Assembly: GCA_032622095.1 (NCBI GenBank)
Contig: CP136065.1
Span: 96,911,343-96,975,342, forward strand
Length of the DNA stretch: 64,000 nt
Reading direction: 5' to 3'
Source of the DNA: Siphonodentalium dalli
Lineage: Eukaryota > Mollusca > Scaphopoda > Gadilida > Siphonodentaliidae
The notes beneath the pieces are model-generated. The model searched no databases. It was not told the DNA's origin and was given only the letters and a program-made list of their open reading frames with translations. A program made the position numbers and the translations under genes. This document shows, piece by piece, positions 36,201 to 40,107 of this stretch. Numbering within the stretch: the first letter of the stretch is position 1; the number at the start of each line of letters is the position of its first letter.

Positions 36201-37056
36201 AATGAATTCACAATAGCACTGCACGAATCTAAATTTCAGTACGTTATGGTTTGACACAAATTGATTGAGAATAGGCCAATTAACGCTGCCAGTATGGGCG
36301 AATACTAATATTATATGGTTAACAAATAATTTACAATGTTTCAAGCGACAGTCGCTGATTGGTAGAGCATATCTGCTAATAGGTTTTTGGTTGGCAGCTA
36401 TTGAAAGGTCCACTTATGTGGCAGCGATGTTTACAGGGTGAAAGTATACGCTGGTAGAATCGTTGGTGCGTTAACATCAAGTATACTACCGCTTGATGCC
36501 AAATATTTACAATAAAGATTGAATTAAATATATTTTCGGATAATGTCGGTGATTAAAATAAATGTATGTCGAAAACGAAATTGATCCATGTATTTCACTA
36601 CACACTTTACATGCATGTGACACGAAAGATGAAAACACTTGTCCAAGTCTGAGCAATACTCAGCCGTTTTAAACTTTCCGCACAGAAGTGAGATCAGCGC
36701 TCTTTGTTTTAACCATATCAGGAACAGAATATTAAGGAACTTTCTGTGTTGATCCATGTGCACATTAATATGTTGGCTTCTTGGGAGTGGGAATACGATT
36801 TATCAGTATTTGACGGATACAAGTTTTTTAACGGTTTTATATTTTATGCATATTGCCCACTGCTAGAGTTTTGGGTCCCTTTGAATGAACATTGAATATA
36901 TATACCGCTATCTTTGTTCAACTGGCCCCAATATGATAATTATGCATATTCACCACTGAACAGTTTCACGTTGAATTTCAGGAACAATACAGCTTCTGCT
37001 ACGACGTGGCGTCTACGTATCTGGAAAAGTTCAACACGTATCGGAACTTCTCATAA
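13..37056 (+). CDS. Receptor-type protein tyrosine phosphatase, 3' part of gene (16 exons, tandem phosphatase domains)
   Basis: This is the intracellular half of a receptor PTP, a membrane enzyme that removes phosphate from phosphotyrosine. Joined exons are 13?-273, 835-922, 2426-2505, 4004-4040, 4448-4545, 10976-11101, 16359-16510, 17662-17797, 18268-18420, 19502-19601, 20382-20452, 27645-27782, 30020-30148, 33592-33746, 35610-35745 and 36982-37056. All introns begin GT and end AG and every phase matches. D1 shows RNRY, YDHSRV, YINANYID, WPD, HCSAGIGRTG and a Q-loop. D2 shows DFINAVYI, VTQTPLP, YWP, WTD and HC-x5-R-S. Exon sizes of 37, 98 and 136 bp are, from memory, typical of RPTP D1 genes. 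The C-terminus (EQYSFCYDVA...YRNF) resembles the type R2B group (PTPRM/K/T/U). Subfamily is inferred; the ectodomain is outside the window. D1 is probably active and D2 probably regulatory. Confidence 0.93.
274..834 (+). other. Intron 1, no recognised element
   Basis: This AT-rich intron begins gtcagt and ends ttgcag. I see no coding match, tandem repeat or inverted repeat in its 561 bp. Confidence 0.6.
835..922 (+). CDS. RPTP exon 2: start of D1 (RNRY motif)
   Basis: The 88-bp exon lies between acceptor tatattgcag and donor gtaagt. It reads in phase 0 and ends in phase 1 (GCA T), so the next exon supplies AC to make Tyr of YDHSRV. It encodes a linker followed by RRNRYKGIYA, the KNRY substrate-recognition loop of D1. 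The exon is too short to stand out as an ORF; the correct frame differs from the longest open frames nearby. Confidence 0.9.
923..2425 (+). other. Intron 2, holds TTAA MITE copy 1
   Basis: GT-AG intron of 1503 bp. Apart from the MITE at 1879-2380 I see no recognisable feature. The MITE ends only 45 bp before the acceptor, so the branch point probably lies in the short remaining segment or in the element's end. Confidence 0.7.
1879..2380 (+). mobile_element. piggyBac-type MITE, copy 1
   Basis: This 502-bp element is bounded by TTAA on both sides (1879-1882 and 2377-2380). Imperfect inverted ends run about 18 bp, starting AGACACGGTTGGCCTTGG and closing AAGGCCGCACGTGCCT. The same body recurs at 30971 (inverted), 31581 and 38031, with shared internal phrases such as AAAGAGCGTTCTTTGTTGG and the split AATAAAGAGCG. 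No coding capacity is present. TTAA target duplication is the hallmark of piggyBac transposases, so family assignment is inference from the ends. Confidence 0.82.
2426..2505 (+). CDS. RPTP exon 3: YDHSRV and YINANYID of D1
   Basis: This 80-bp exon follows acceptor tatgtttcag and precedes donor gtgagt. It enters in phase 1 (AC completes Tyr) and leaves in phase 0. It encodes DHSRVVL and DYINANYID, two of the most conserved D1 structural motifs. Confidence 0.95.
2506..4003 (+). other. Intron 3, holds a small foldback element
   Basis: This 1498-bp GT-AG intron is AT-rich. It contains the short inverted-repeat element at 3561-3818 and otherwise nothing I recognise. Confidence 0.6.
3561..3818. 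mobile_element. Small foldback/MITE-like element
   Basis: GACGAAACAACCACATTTCGCT at the left is matched in reverse complement by AGCGAAACGGTTGTTTCGTC at the right (about 20 bp with few mismatches). The 258-bp span is richer in CG dinucleotides (gacgtcgccg, gtcgccgcgaa) than the AT-rich intron around it. No target duplication could be fixed by eye. Confidence 0.5.
4004..4040 (+). CDS. RPTP exon 4: 37-bp GYDKTKEYIASQG exon
   Basis: This micro-exon lies between ttttttcag and gtaagg. It encodes GYDKTKEYIASQ plus one base of Gly, which the next exon completes. The 37-bp size is the usual size for this exon in RPTP genes. Phase in 0, phase out 1. Confidence 0.95.
4041..4447 (+). other. Intron 4, no recognised element
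   Basis: 407-bp GT-AG intron, AT-rich, with no repeat or coding signal that I can see. Confidence 0.6.
4448..4545 (+). CDS. RPTP exon 5: LWRMLW segment of D1
   Basis: This 98-bp exon completes the Gly codon and encodes GATNVN followed by ELWRMLWQVNPRAIVMLTRL, equivalent to the DFWRMIWEQ...IVMVTNL strand of PTP domains. The donor is gttagt. In-frame continuation into the intron soon meets a stop. Typical GPL/GPT at the start is GAT here, a mild divergence. Confidence 0.94.
5055..5135 (+). repeat. Decayed fragment of the TTAA MITE family
   Basis: The spaced motifs GAAGAGCGTACTTTGTTG, TTCATGATACGG and a second GAAGAGCGTG resemble the internal segment of the MITE copies at 1879, 31581 and 38031 (AAAGAGCGTTCTTTGTTGG, TTCCTGATATGG, AAAGAGCG). 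No ends or TTAA sites are preserved. Confidence 0.45.
5538..5672. mobile_element. Near-perfect 60-bp-arm palindrome (foldback MITE)
   Basis: Arms 5538-5597 and 5613-5672 are reverse complements with few mismatches, separated by 15 bp. Outer ends read ACGGGACGCTTAGT and ACTAAGCGTCCCGT; inner ends read ATATTAGGC and GCCTAATAT. The whole span could form a single hairpin. No ORF fits; a short palindromic MITE is the simplest reading. Confidence 0.75.
6111..10612. mobile_element. Large foldback element with kilobase inverted arms
   Basis: The left arm (about 6111-7210) and right arm (about 9320-10612) are inverted copies. GCAAATATGGACA...GGTGTCGCCTG at 6112 matches in reverse at 10570-10611, and the ATCCGTATGTTGGATTTGTCAG phrase near 6190 matches in reverse near 10505. 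Each arm contains two related subunits of about 350 bp marked by GGCAGCCATATTGG or its complement, and the palindrome AACGGCCGTT recurs (about 6700, 9642, 10001). The interior is about 2.1 kb and shows no recognisable transposase. A clear target duplication was not found, so ends are approximate to about 20 bp. Confidence 0.72.
7578..7898 (-). pseudogene. Unrecognised ORF inside the foldback element
   Basis: A 106-codon open frame on the - strand lies in the interior of the foldback element. It contains a C-x2-C-x4-(S)EC...H-x4-C pattern (CFKCGCFSECEQ then NYHFLSKC) that loosely resembles the Cys/His cluster at the end of some LINE reverse transcriptases. There is no other support. It may be a decayed fragment or chance. 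Confidence 0.2.
10976..11101 (+). CDS. RPTP exon 6: CEQYWP segment of D1
   Basis: This 126-bp exon follows acceptor ttacatttag and precedes donor gtaaat, phase 0 at both sides. It encodes TKCEQYWPANVSE, then the beta strands ending DYCIRVFEVSK. KC.QYWP is the standard landmark of this PTP segment. The exon links directly in frame to the WPD exon. Confidence 0.94.
11512..11520 (+). repeat. Left 9-bp target-site duplication (GTTAAGTTG)
   Basis: GTTAAGTTG lies directly before the element end GAGACCC and is repeated exactly at 12706-12714 after GGGTCTC. A perfect 9-bp duplication is typical of Mutator-like transposition. Confidence 0.88.
11521..12705. mobile_element. Non-autonomous Mutator-like element with GCCCAGCTGGGC palindromes
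   Basis: The 1185-bp element starts GAGACCCTATAAAAGCCC and ends with its exact complement GGGCTTTTATAGGGTCTC. Inverted arms extend about 245 bp (left) and about 300 bp (right), including the CGAAGCATCGACGG and CACTCAGTTTTCG blocks. A 9-bp duplication flanks it. The 12-bp palindrome GCCCAGCTGGGC occurs eight times (near 11535, 11548, 11585, 11869, 12241, 12616, 12665, 12679), plus degenerate forms around 11810-11860 (CGTAACCGCCCAG). No transposase is encoded. Arm length and TSD size fit the MULE group; that label is inference. Confidence 0.85.
12706..12714 (+). repeat. Right 9-bp target-site duplication (GTTAAGTTG)
   Basis: Exact copy of 11512-11520, directly after the element's terminal GGGTCTC. 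Confidence 0.88.
15120..15770 (+). repeat. Degenerate repeat units
   Basis: Three related segments share the order CC(C)TGAC(A/T)CGAA(C/T)GGCGCCA, a TTAATATCATG-like stretch, TATAGGTTTGGTGG or TATAAGTTTGGTGG, then a C-rich run. They begin near 15140, 15330 and 15610. Spacing is uneven and identity moderate, so this is an old tandem or clustered repeat. Confidence 0.4.
16359..16510 (+). CDS. RPTP exon 7: WPD loop and catalytic HC of D1
   Basis: This 152-bp exon lies between gattcacag and gtaagc and reads from phase 0 to phase 2. It encodes EGFGRPKRISHFQFTSWPDKG with the general-acid Asp in the WPD loop, and ends GPLVVHC plus AG, which the next exon's T completes to Ser. The active-site Cys is therefore here and the rest of the P-loop is in the next exon. 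WPDKGVP replaces the commoner WPDHGVP. Confidence 0.95.
16511..17661 (+). other. Intron 7, holds a 3-copy 54-bp tandem repeat
   Basis: 1151-bp GT-AG intron splitting the catalytic signature. The tandem repeat lies at 17063-17225. Nothing else was recognised. Confidence 0.7.
17063..17225 (+). repeat. 54-bp tandem repeat, three copies
   Basis: Three successive units start TTCCCGGACACCC at 17063, 17117 and 17171 and contain TGTGATAACTTCAGTTAG and TATACT(G/T)ACTGAA. Copies differ at only a few positions, so the expansion is fairly recent. The complementary strand stays open across it, which gives a spurious repeated peptide. Confidence 0.92.
17662..17797 (+). CDS. RPTP exon 8: D1 P-loop SAGIGRTG
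   Basis: This 136-bp exon follows tttttgcag and precedes gtaagt. Its first base completes Ser, then AGIGRTGTFIAIDYLI follows. With the previous exon this gives HCSAGIGRTG, the full HC-x5-R-(S/T) signature with Arg intact. The exon continues through the alpha helix to RRQRVNTVQVV, which begins the Q-loop. 136 bp is a common size for this exon. Confidence 0.97.
17798..18267 (+). other. Intron 8, no recognised element
   Basis: 470-bp GT-AG intron with no repeat or coding signal that I can see. Confidence 0.6.
18268..18420 (+). CDS. RPTP exon 9: Q-loop end and D1-D2 linker
   Basis: 153-bp exon, phase 0 to phase 0, between attccag and gtgagt. It encodes DQYKLIYDGALESL, the helix after the Q-loop (usually EEQY.F.H.ALLE), then the linker towards D2. 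With exon 8 the Q-loop reads TVQVVDQY: the first Gln that positions the catalytic water is kept, while the usual following Thr is Val. Confidence 0.93.
18421..19501 (+). other. Intron 9, no recognised element
   Basis: 1081-bp GT-AG intron. I see no tandem or inverted repeat. A stretch at about 19145-19250 is richer in CG dinucleotides than its surroundings but has no assignable identity. Confidence 0.55.
19502..19601 (+). CDS. RPTP exon 10: start of D2
   Basis: 100-bp exon between atatttcag and gtaagt, phase 0 to phase 1. It encodes VINELSRRHTEDDFTCARLA then CRDQNILP. The N-ILP pattern corresponds to the (K)NR..(I/V)(L/V)P stretch at the start of a PTP domain, but the KNRY tyrosine is absent, an early sign that D2 is degenerate. 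Confidence 0.88.
19602..20381 (+). other. Intron 10, with direct and inverted short repeats
   Basis: 780-bp GT-AG intron. It contains a diverged direct repeat (about 19768-19850 and 19998-20080, sharing TCCGCTAATA(T/G)TGACGTAAT and GACGTAATC) and a 25-bp-arm inverted repeat at 20104-20207. Confidence 0.6.
20104..20207. repeat. Short inverted repeat
   Basis: Arms 20104-20128 and 20183-20207 match as reverse complements (GGACTAGACGCTGGCTCTAT against ATAGAGCCAGGGTCTAGTCC) with few mismatches. The loop is 54 bp. It is probably a MITE remnant. Confidence 0.7.
20382..20452 (+). CDS. RPTP exon 11: DFINAVYI of D2
   Basis: 71-bp exon between taaatttcag and gtgggt; two bases complete Ser and it ends in phase 0. 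It encodes EKCRPYLSTYGYSSDFINAV and YIP. DFINAVYI corresponds to DYINASYI of active domains. The segment equivalent to YDHSRV is shortened and replaced, typical of a D2. Confidence 0.9.
21487..21670 (-). repeat. Interspersed short repeat, 3' part, minus orientation
   Basis: GAACTCGAAAACGGCCGACCC, GATTTCGATGAAACTTGG and CACCTTGACCTTCAAAA match, in reverse complement, the end of the + copy at 23490-23665 (AATCGGCTCGGCCGTTTTAG, CAAGGTCAAGGTCACGTCG). It lacks the GACTTCGTCCGGGC end. Confidence 0.65.
22182..22466 (-). repeat. Interspersed short repeat, minus orientation
   Basis: The reverse complement begins CTAGAAGGTGACCCGACTTC, followed by a GACCATTTTGAAGGTCAAGG block and GTCCAAAACACTCC, the same order as the + copy at 23058. 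It has no coding function. The family spreads through this window and resembles short repeats common in lophotrochozoan genomes (recollection, not a database match). Confidence 0.75.
23058..23665 (+). repeat. Interspersed short repeat, longest copy
   Basis: It starts CTAGAAGGGTGACCCGACTT and holds repeated blocks of the type CGCGATTTGACCTTGAATTG / TTTGAAGGTCAAGGTC / CGTCCAAAACACT at about 23115, 23250 and 23360, so it is internally repetitive. The tail (GGCTCGGCCGTTTTAGAATC then ACAGATAGACAGACAGACAC) is followed by a CA run. No ORF is convincing. Confidence 0.75.
23678..23701 (+). repeat. (CA)n microsatellite
   Basis: About 12 uninterrupted CA units directly after the tail of the short interspersed repeat. 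Confidence 0.95.
24440..27010 (+). pseudogene. Decayed jockey-like LINE (endonuclease and reverse transcriptase remnants)
   Basis: Remnants lie in order on the + strand, broken by many stops and frameshifts. An endonuclease start (HLNV...SLTANYDS, about 24447) is followed by GRGGVGIYIKD (about 24640), then GFIPLITKP...RVTEYTATL (about 24863-24920) and a DISDHF block (about 24960-24985). After a KKPTDVN...YK.Y linker (25290-25340) comes the reverse transcriptase: NNYRPISI (about 25863), QYGFRKSHST (about 25975), IFIDISKAFD (about 26080), the CGVPQG box (about 26250) and FADDT (about 26344). Thumb-like segments run to about 27000 (SGVKIDENL, HTDPLFI). Motifs fit jockey-type non-LTR elements. 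It cannot encode active enzyme. The ends are uncertain and no poly-A tail or duplication was seen. Confidence 0.88.
27645..27782 (+). CDS. RPTP exon 12: VTQTPLP segment of D2
   Basis: 138-bp exon, phase 0 to 0, between gtcacaacag and gtaaaa. It encodes TLRSRAGIIVTQTPLPNT and AEDFCRLLVDTECHLVVMM. This fuses the pieces that D1 carries on separate 37- and 98-bp exons. DFCRLL replaces the DFWRM(I/L)W core, so the tryptophans are lost, which again marks D2 as divergent. Confidence 0.92.
28177..28663. mobile_element. Foldback element with about 130-bp arms
   Basis: The left arm from GAGTTTGACAGGAAATATTT (28177 to about 28312) is matched in reverse by the right arm (about 28535-28663, ending AAATATTTCCTGTCAAACTC). 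Further matches are GGTATGCGC(C/T)CAGTTTAC and GAATGTCTGC(A/G)AGAAA. The loop is about 220 bp. No protein is encoded and no target duplication was identified. Confidence 0.75.
29377..29798. mobile_element. Foldback element with about 190-bp arms
   Basis: The left arm from TTAAGGGTACGTTTATAC is matched in reverse by the right arm ending GTATGAACGTACCCTAA. Internal matches include GGTGCCAGAATATGAACGG and GTAGTTCCAC. Arms cover about 29377-29570 and 29612-29798 with a short loop. The overlapping ORFs on both strands are mirror images of the arms. Confidence 0.75.
30020..30148 (+). CDS. RPTP exon 13: KYWP segment of D2
   Basis: 129-bp exon, phase 0 to 0, between ctctcctag and gtgtgt. It encodes DVGKYWPQTSGTVKCGKFNI, equivalent to the QYWP strand, then a polar stretch (MTDSEELDNLTK) ending HPTDQ. 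The usual long beta-hairpin sequence before the WPD exon is short here. Confidence 0.9.
30971..31472 (-). mobile_element. piggyBac-type MITE, copy 2 (inverted)
   Basis: 502 bp between TTAA at 30971-30974 and TTAA at 31469-31472. It starts AGGCACGTGAGGCCTTAG and ends CCAAGGCCAACCGTACCT, the reverse of copy 1. It has inserted next to CAGTTGGAAATATCATGTCTG, a phrase that recurs near 37162 without a MITE, so the target itself appears to be an older repeat. Confidence 0.87.
31581..32052 (+). mobile_element. piggyBac-type MITE, copy 3
   Basis: 472 bp between TTAA at 31581-31584 and TTAA at 32049-32052. Ends AGGTACGGTTGGCCTTGG and AAGGCCTCACGTGTCT. It is about 30 bp shorter than copies 1 and 2, having lost the segment after CATCAAAATGTAGA. 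It lies 108 bp from copy 2 in the opposite orientation. Confidence 0.87.
32186..32413 (+). repeat. 114-bp tandem duplication
   Basis: Two units start GCCCA(T/C)GTTTAATGTGTCC at 32186 and 32300 and end TCTTCGAGCGAATG. They differ at only about seven positions. ORFs on both strands simply read the duplicated segment. Confidence 0.92.
33592..33746 (+). CDS. RPTP exon 14: D2 WTD loop and HC
   Basis: 155-bp exon between aatttgcag and gtgagt, phase 0 to 2. It encodes IIFEGWTDGEHLPNT, where the WPD loop reads WTD, and ends RHPITIHC plus AT. The Asp position is kept but Pro is Thr and the loop context (GEHLP) is unusual. As in D1, the catalytic Cys sits at the exon end. Confidence 0.93.
33747..35609 (+). 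other. Intron 14, holds a palindromic TTAA MITE
   Basis: 1863-bp GT-AG intron. The only recognised element is the palindrome at 34746-34951. The remainder is AT-rich with no coding match. Confidence 0.65.
34746..34951. mobile_element. Palindromic piggyBac-type MITE, second family
   Basis: 206 bp bounded by TTAA on each side, with ends TTAACCCTTTCAGTGCCAAG and CTTGGCACTGAAAGGGTTAA. The arms pair almost end to end around a central GAGCTCTGAGAGCTC. TTAA plus CCCTTT ends are typical of piggyBac relatives. It is distinct from the 500-bp family elsewhere in the window. Confidence 0.85.
35610..35745 (+). CDS. RPTP exon 15: D2 P-loop
   Basis: 136-bp exon between ttttcacag and gtaagt. Its first base completes Met, then DGAERSGLFCVVYNMI. 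With exon 14 the signature is HCMDGAERSG: Cys-x5-Arg is retained but SAGIG is replaced by MDGAE, with an acidic residue next to the Arg. It ends AIREQFVMSL, where the Q-loop Gln of D1 is replaced by Met. Confidence 0.94.
35746..36981 (+). other. Intron 15, no recognised element
   Basis: 1236-bp GT-AG intron, AT-rich, with no repeat or coding match that I can see. Confidence 0.6.
36982..37056 (+). CDS. RPTP exon 16: C-terminal helix of D2 and stop
   Basis: 75 bp from acceptor gaatttcag to stop TAA. It encodes EQYSFCYDVASTYLEKFNTY then RNFS. This resembles the C-terminal EQYQFCY..V..Y...F..Y.NF end of R2B-type receptor PTPs. The longest open frame over this segment is a different frame, so the exon is easily missed. 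Confidence 0.93.
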   Translation, partial: EQYSFCYDVASTYLEKFNTYRNFS

Positions 37057-37718
37057 ACAATGTGACGGCGAATTTCCGGGAGAATTGTTGTGTTACCAGG
37101 GACGTGGCGACAGGGGGTTGAGGGTGGGTGTCTCATCCCCAATTTTTGTCATAATTGTCAACAGTTGGAAATTTCATGTCTGACACAACAATAGTCCTTA
37201 ACATTACACAACATATAGGTTCAAACTGTTCTCATTGTCTGATTTTCCAACCAGTTGTTATTGGGGCATTTGTTGTTTTTAGACGAATAGGAAATGTTTT
37301 TCTACATTTTGTCAAACAATTTTGGTCTGATATGACTATATGTTGGACATTTTCATTTGTTGGTGTCCGATTGGAATTTAAATATCCAACAATAGGAACG
37401 CATGAGGTACCAGCTGAAAGTTCCAAACAAGAAGGGTGCAAATGAAATATGCAATTTTGTAAAAACCTGGGGTCTTTGGTTTGGTTCAGGTTGCAGTTAG
37501 AAATTTCAAGGTAGACACCAACAATCCCTCTAACCATGTCCCTGTGATTGTGATATTTTCACAGTTTTGTGGCCAGGCGTGTCGCCATGTTGGTGATGCA
37601 TGTGTGCACGTTTGACTGTCTTGGCGAATAATGAGGACTTAAAGGATACTGTTTTGTCACAATTATTGTTTTGTTTTTTTCTGCTATCAACTATGTTTTA
37701 TAAACGAAGTATTTACAC

Positions 37719-37724
37719 AATAAA
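37719..37724 (+). terminator. Candidate polyadenylation signal AATAAA
   Basis: First AATAAA that I noticed downstream of the stop, 663 bp after it. It would give a 3' UTR crossing an old repeat at 37160-37440. AATAAA is common by chance in AT-rich DNA, so support is weak. Confidence 0.3.
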
Positions 37725-38030
37725 CTTGTTTAACACCTTCTGTGTAGATGAGTTACGGTGTTCATTTCACAGTTTTGTGGCCAGGGACCTGTACTATACA
37801 CATGATTTGAGCCACACAGGTGTAGAGTACTATAAACATCGATACTTTAGTAGTGTAGGCGAATTCTTGTCAACAAACAGACTAGCCAAATCGAGTACTA
37901 TCGACCACCACATATGGAACTTTCATGCCCTTAATTCTCCTCTGCTCCAAATCTAAAGAATATCTTATTCTAGTTAATCCCAGTAAATATCTGGTTCGTC
38001 GAAAAGTTCATATAAATTACCCGTGGTAAC

Positions 38031-38460
38031 TTAAAGGTACGAGAGGCCTTGGCGTGGGTATCCTGTAAAAATATTTCAACCCGTCAAAAACCGCCACAAA
38101 CAGAAAGAACATCAAAATGTAGATAGACTTTGTCTGTATACAAATAAGAAATATCGCATAAACAGTATGTTATGGTCATATGTTTGACCATTGTTATGTA
38201 AACAAAATCATAAAAAGTTACTTTTCTGGTGTTTGTTTATATTATGATGGTAAACATAAAGAGCGTTCTTTGTTGGTGAATTCCTGATATGGGGAACAAA
38301 TAATGCCATAATGCCATTGTTGTGTGCTTAGCCAGTAGCATTGTGCTGTCTTCTGTAACACAATCAGGCTCTTGCTTAGGTAAAATATAGTATGTCTTTA
38401 TGATAACACGCTGTTACAAATATGAATATCTTCGACAACTAAGGCCTCATGTGCCTTTAA
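38031..38460 (+). mobile_element. piggyBac-type MITE, copy 4
   Basis: 430 bp between TTAA at 38031-38034 and TTAA at 38457-38460. Ends AGGTACGAGAGGCCTTGG and AAGGCCTCATGTGCCT are the best-matching inverted pair of the four copies. Two deletions, including the ATCATGGTATATATGAACG region before the right end, explain its shorter length. Confidence 0.87.
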
Positions 38461-38659
38461 GAGTTACCTACATCTCAATTAACAACGAAATAAATACTCT
38501 AGTAGATATATAGTAAAATACAGTATAAAGCAAAACGTTTGTGTTACACGATTAGGTAATTGCAAAGGAACACTCACAGTATGCGATACAAGAGTTGTGT
38601 TGTGTGATATAGAACCCAGGTGTATCGCCAATTTCCGCCTTTGTCCTGTATTTTGGGCT

Positions 38660-38945
38660 AGTAAACTCACATACAAAATTTCATTCCATTCAGTTCAGAA
38701 TTACTAAAGTTATCATCCGGTAACGAACATTGAGTGAAATTCCAACAAAGGCCATAAACTCAGATAAACGCTGGTGAAACTTAGCAGGCGGGACCGTATT
38801 CTCGGCTAATAAATAAACCAAATTTCATTCATTCAGTTGAGACTCTCTGAAGTTATCATCCGGAAACCAAAAGCGAACGGACGGATACCCGCCGACAGAC
38901 GGACAGACCAATAACATAATACGCCCATTTTTTAAAACGCGTTTA
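38660..38945 (+). repeat. Short interspersed repeat with GGACGGAC tail
   Basis: A diverged internal duplication (CATTCAGTT..GA, then AAGTTATCATCCGG(T/A)AAC at about 38708 and 38851) is followed by GAACGGACGGATACCCGCCG and ACAGACGGACAGACC, then ATAATACGCCCATTTTTTAA. Similar ends are common in molluscan short repeats (recollection). It is part of the basis for the suggested phylum. Confidence 0.5.
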
Positions 38946-39687
38946 AAAGCATTCAGGGACGAGTTCGACAACTGCTGCGTTGCAATGTATTGGTACCTAT
39001 TTTAAGTACAATTGAGAACACAACACAGGATTTCTTTATGTTTGTATGCGAACAAAATAATGGTCAATGGCTAATCGGATAACCGGGTAAATGTACATGT
39101 AACTAGAACTGCACGGTATTTCGATAATATACCGTTTATTCGATATCGTTTTGAATACCGATAGAAACCGAATAGATTTTTGGATTATTCGATATATCGA
39201 GAACGTCGGTTTCCATTTAAAGCTATCGAATAAAGTTTTTGAAAAAGCAAAATTGTCGTATCTATCATTGGAAATTATTGTAACACTTTCCGATCACCTT
39301 CGATTATCTTATTCTATCACTGATGTTATCATACCTGTTCTGCCTATAACGTTGATAACGACTTTCGATGTCCAACGTCGATGTGTTATTGTATTTGGAG
39401 TAGTACGCCATCGACGAAGTACATTATTGCAATTATACATGGTAATATGTTATTCTTAAACCTCGATATAAAATGCGACGATTGATCTCGGTTCGCAGGA
39501 TAAATAAGTATCTAACTTAAGAGGTCCATGAATTATACGAACGTTTTGGTATTTGAACTGAAGATATTTGAGTTACGAAAGTAAATTTCAATGACACAAT
39601 AAATACTAAAGTTCAAGGTGCGGTCCGTTCTCTGTGTTCTAAAAACATTACCATTTCCAAACGTTTGCTCTTCAACTGTATACATTA

Positions 39688-39912
39688 CTAGCAGGGTGAC
39701 CCGACTTCGTCCGGGCTGGTTCCCCTCTGCTTTCACCCGGGCTTGAAAACCTCCGTGTATCTAACATCGAAATCCGCCGAAAGGCGCGATTTGACCTTGA
39801 ATTGACCAGGTCGGGTCACGATTTGACCCGTCCAAAACACTCCCCGGACAAAGGTACTCGTAGGTATCAAATGTCGTCGAAATCCCATCGAAAGGCGCGA
39901 TTTGACCTTCGG
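39688..39912 (+). repeat. Truncated interspersed short repeat at the array border
   Basis: CTAGCAGGGTGACCCGACTT starts the same repeat as at 23058, followed by GCGCGATTTGACCTTGAATT and CGTCCAAAACACTCC. It stops after GCGCGATTTGACCTTC at 39911, and about 40 bp later the satellite begins. The 3' part seen in the longer copy is missing. Confidence 0.75.
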
Positions 39913-40107
39913 CAAAAGAAATGAAAAATACCTGCAATCACCATCGCTCCTATCACACATACTATCACTCATACTATCACACAGACTATCACACAGACAA
40001 TCACTCATACTATCACCCATACTAGCACTCAGACTACCACCCTTCTATCACACAGATTATCACACAGACTACCACACATACTACCATACAGATCACCACC
40101 CAGACTA

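Larger units (their letters stand above)
37057..39949 (+). other. Spacer between the RPTP gene and the satellite
   Basis: About 2.9 kb. It contains the presumed 3' UTR, MITE copy 4, a GGACGGAC-tailed repeat and the truncated short repeat at the array edge. Positions 39000-39680 are AT-rich with 'ttcgatat' motifs and no recognised gene; the 102-codon frame at 39151-39459 has no family features. Confidence 0.6.

Noticed and set aside
39151-39459. 102-codon ORF upstream of the satellite
   Set aside because: AT-rich sequence with no recognisable domain, splice context or conserved motif.
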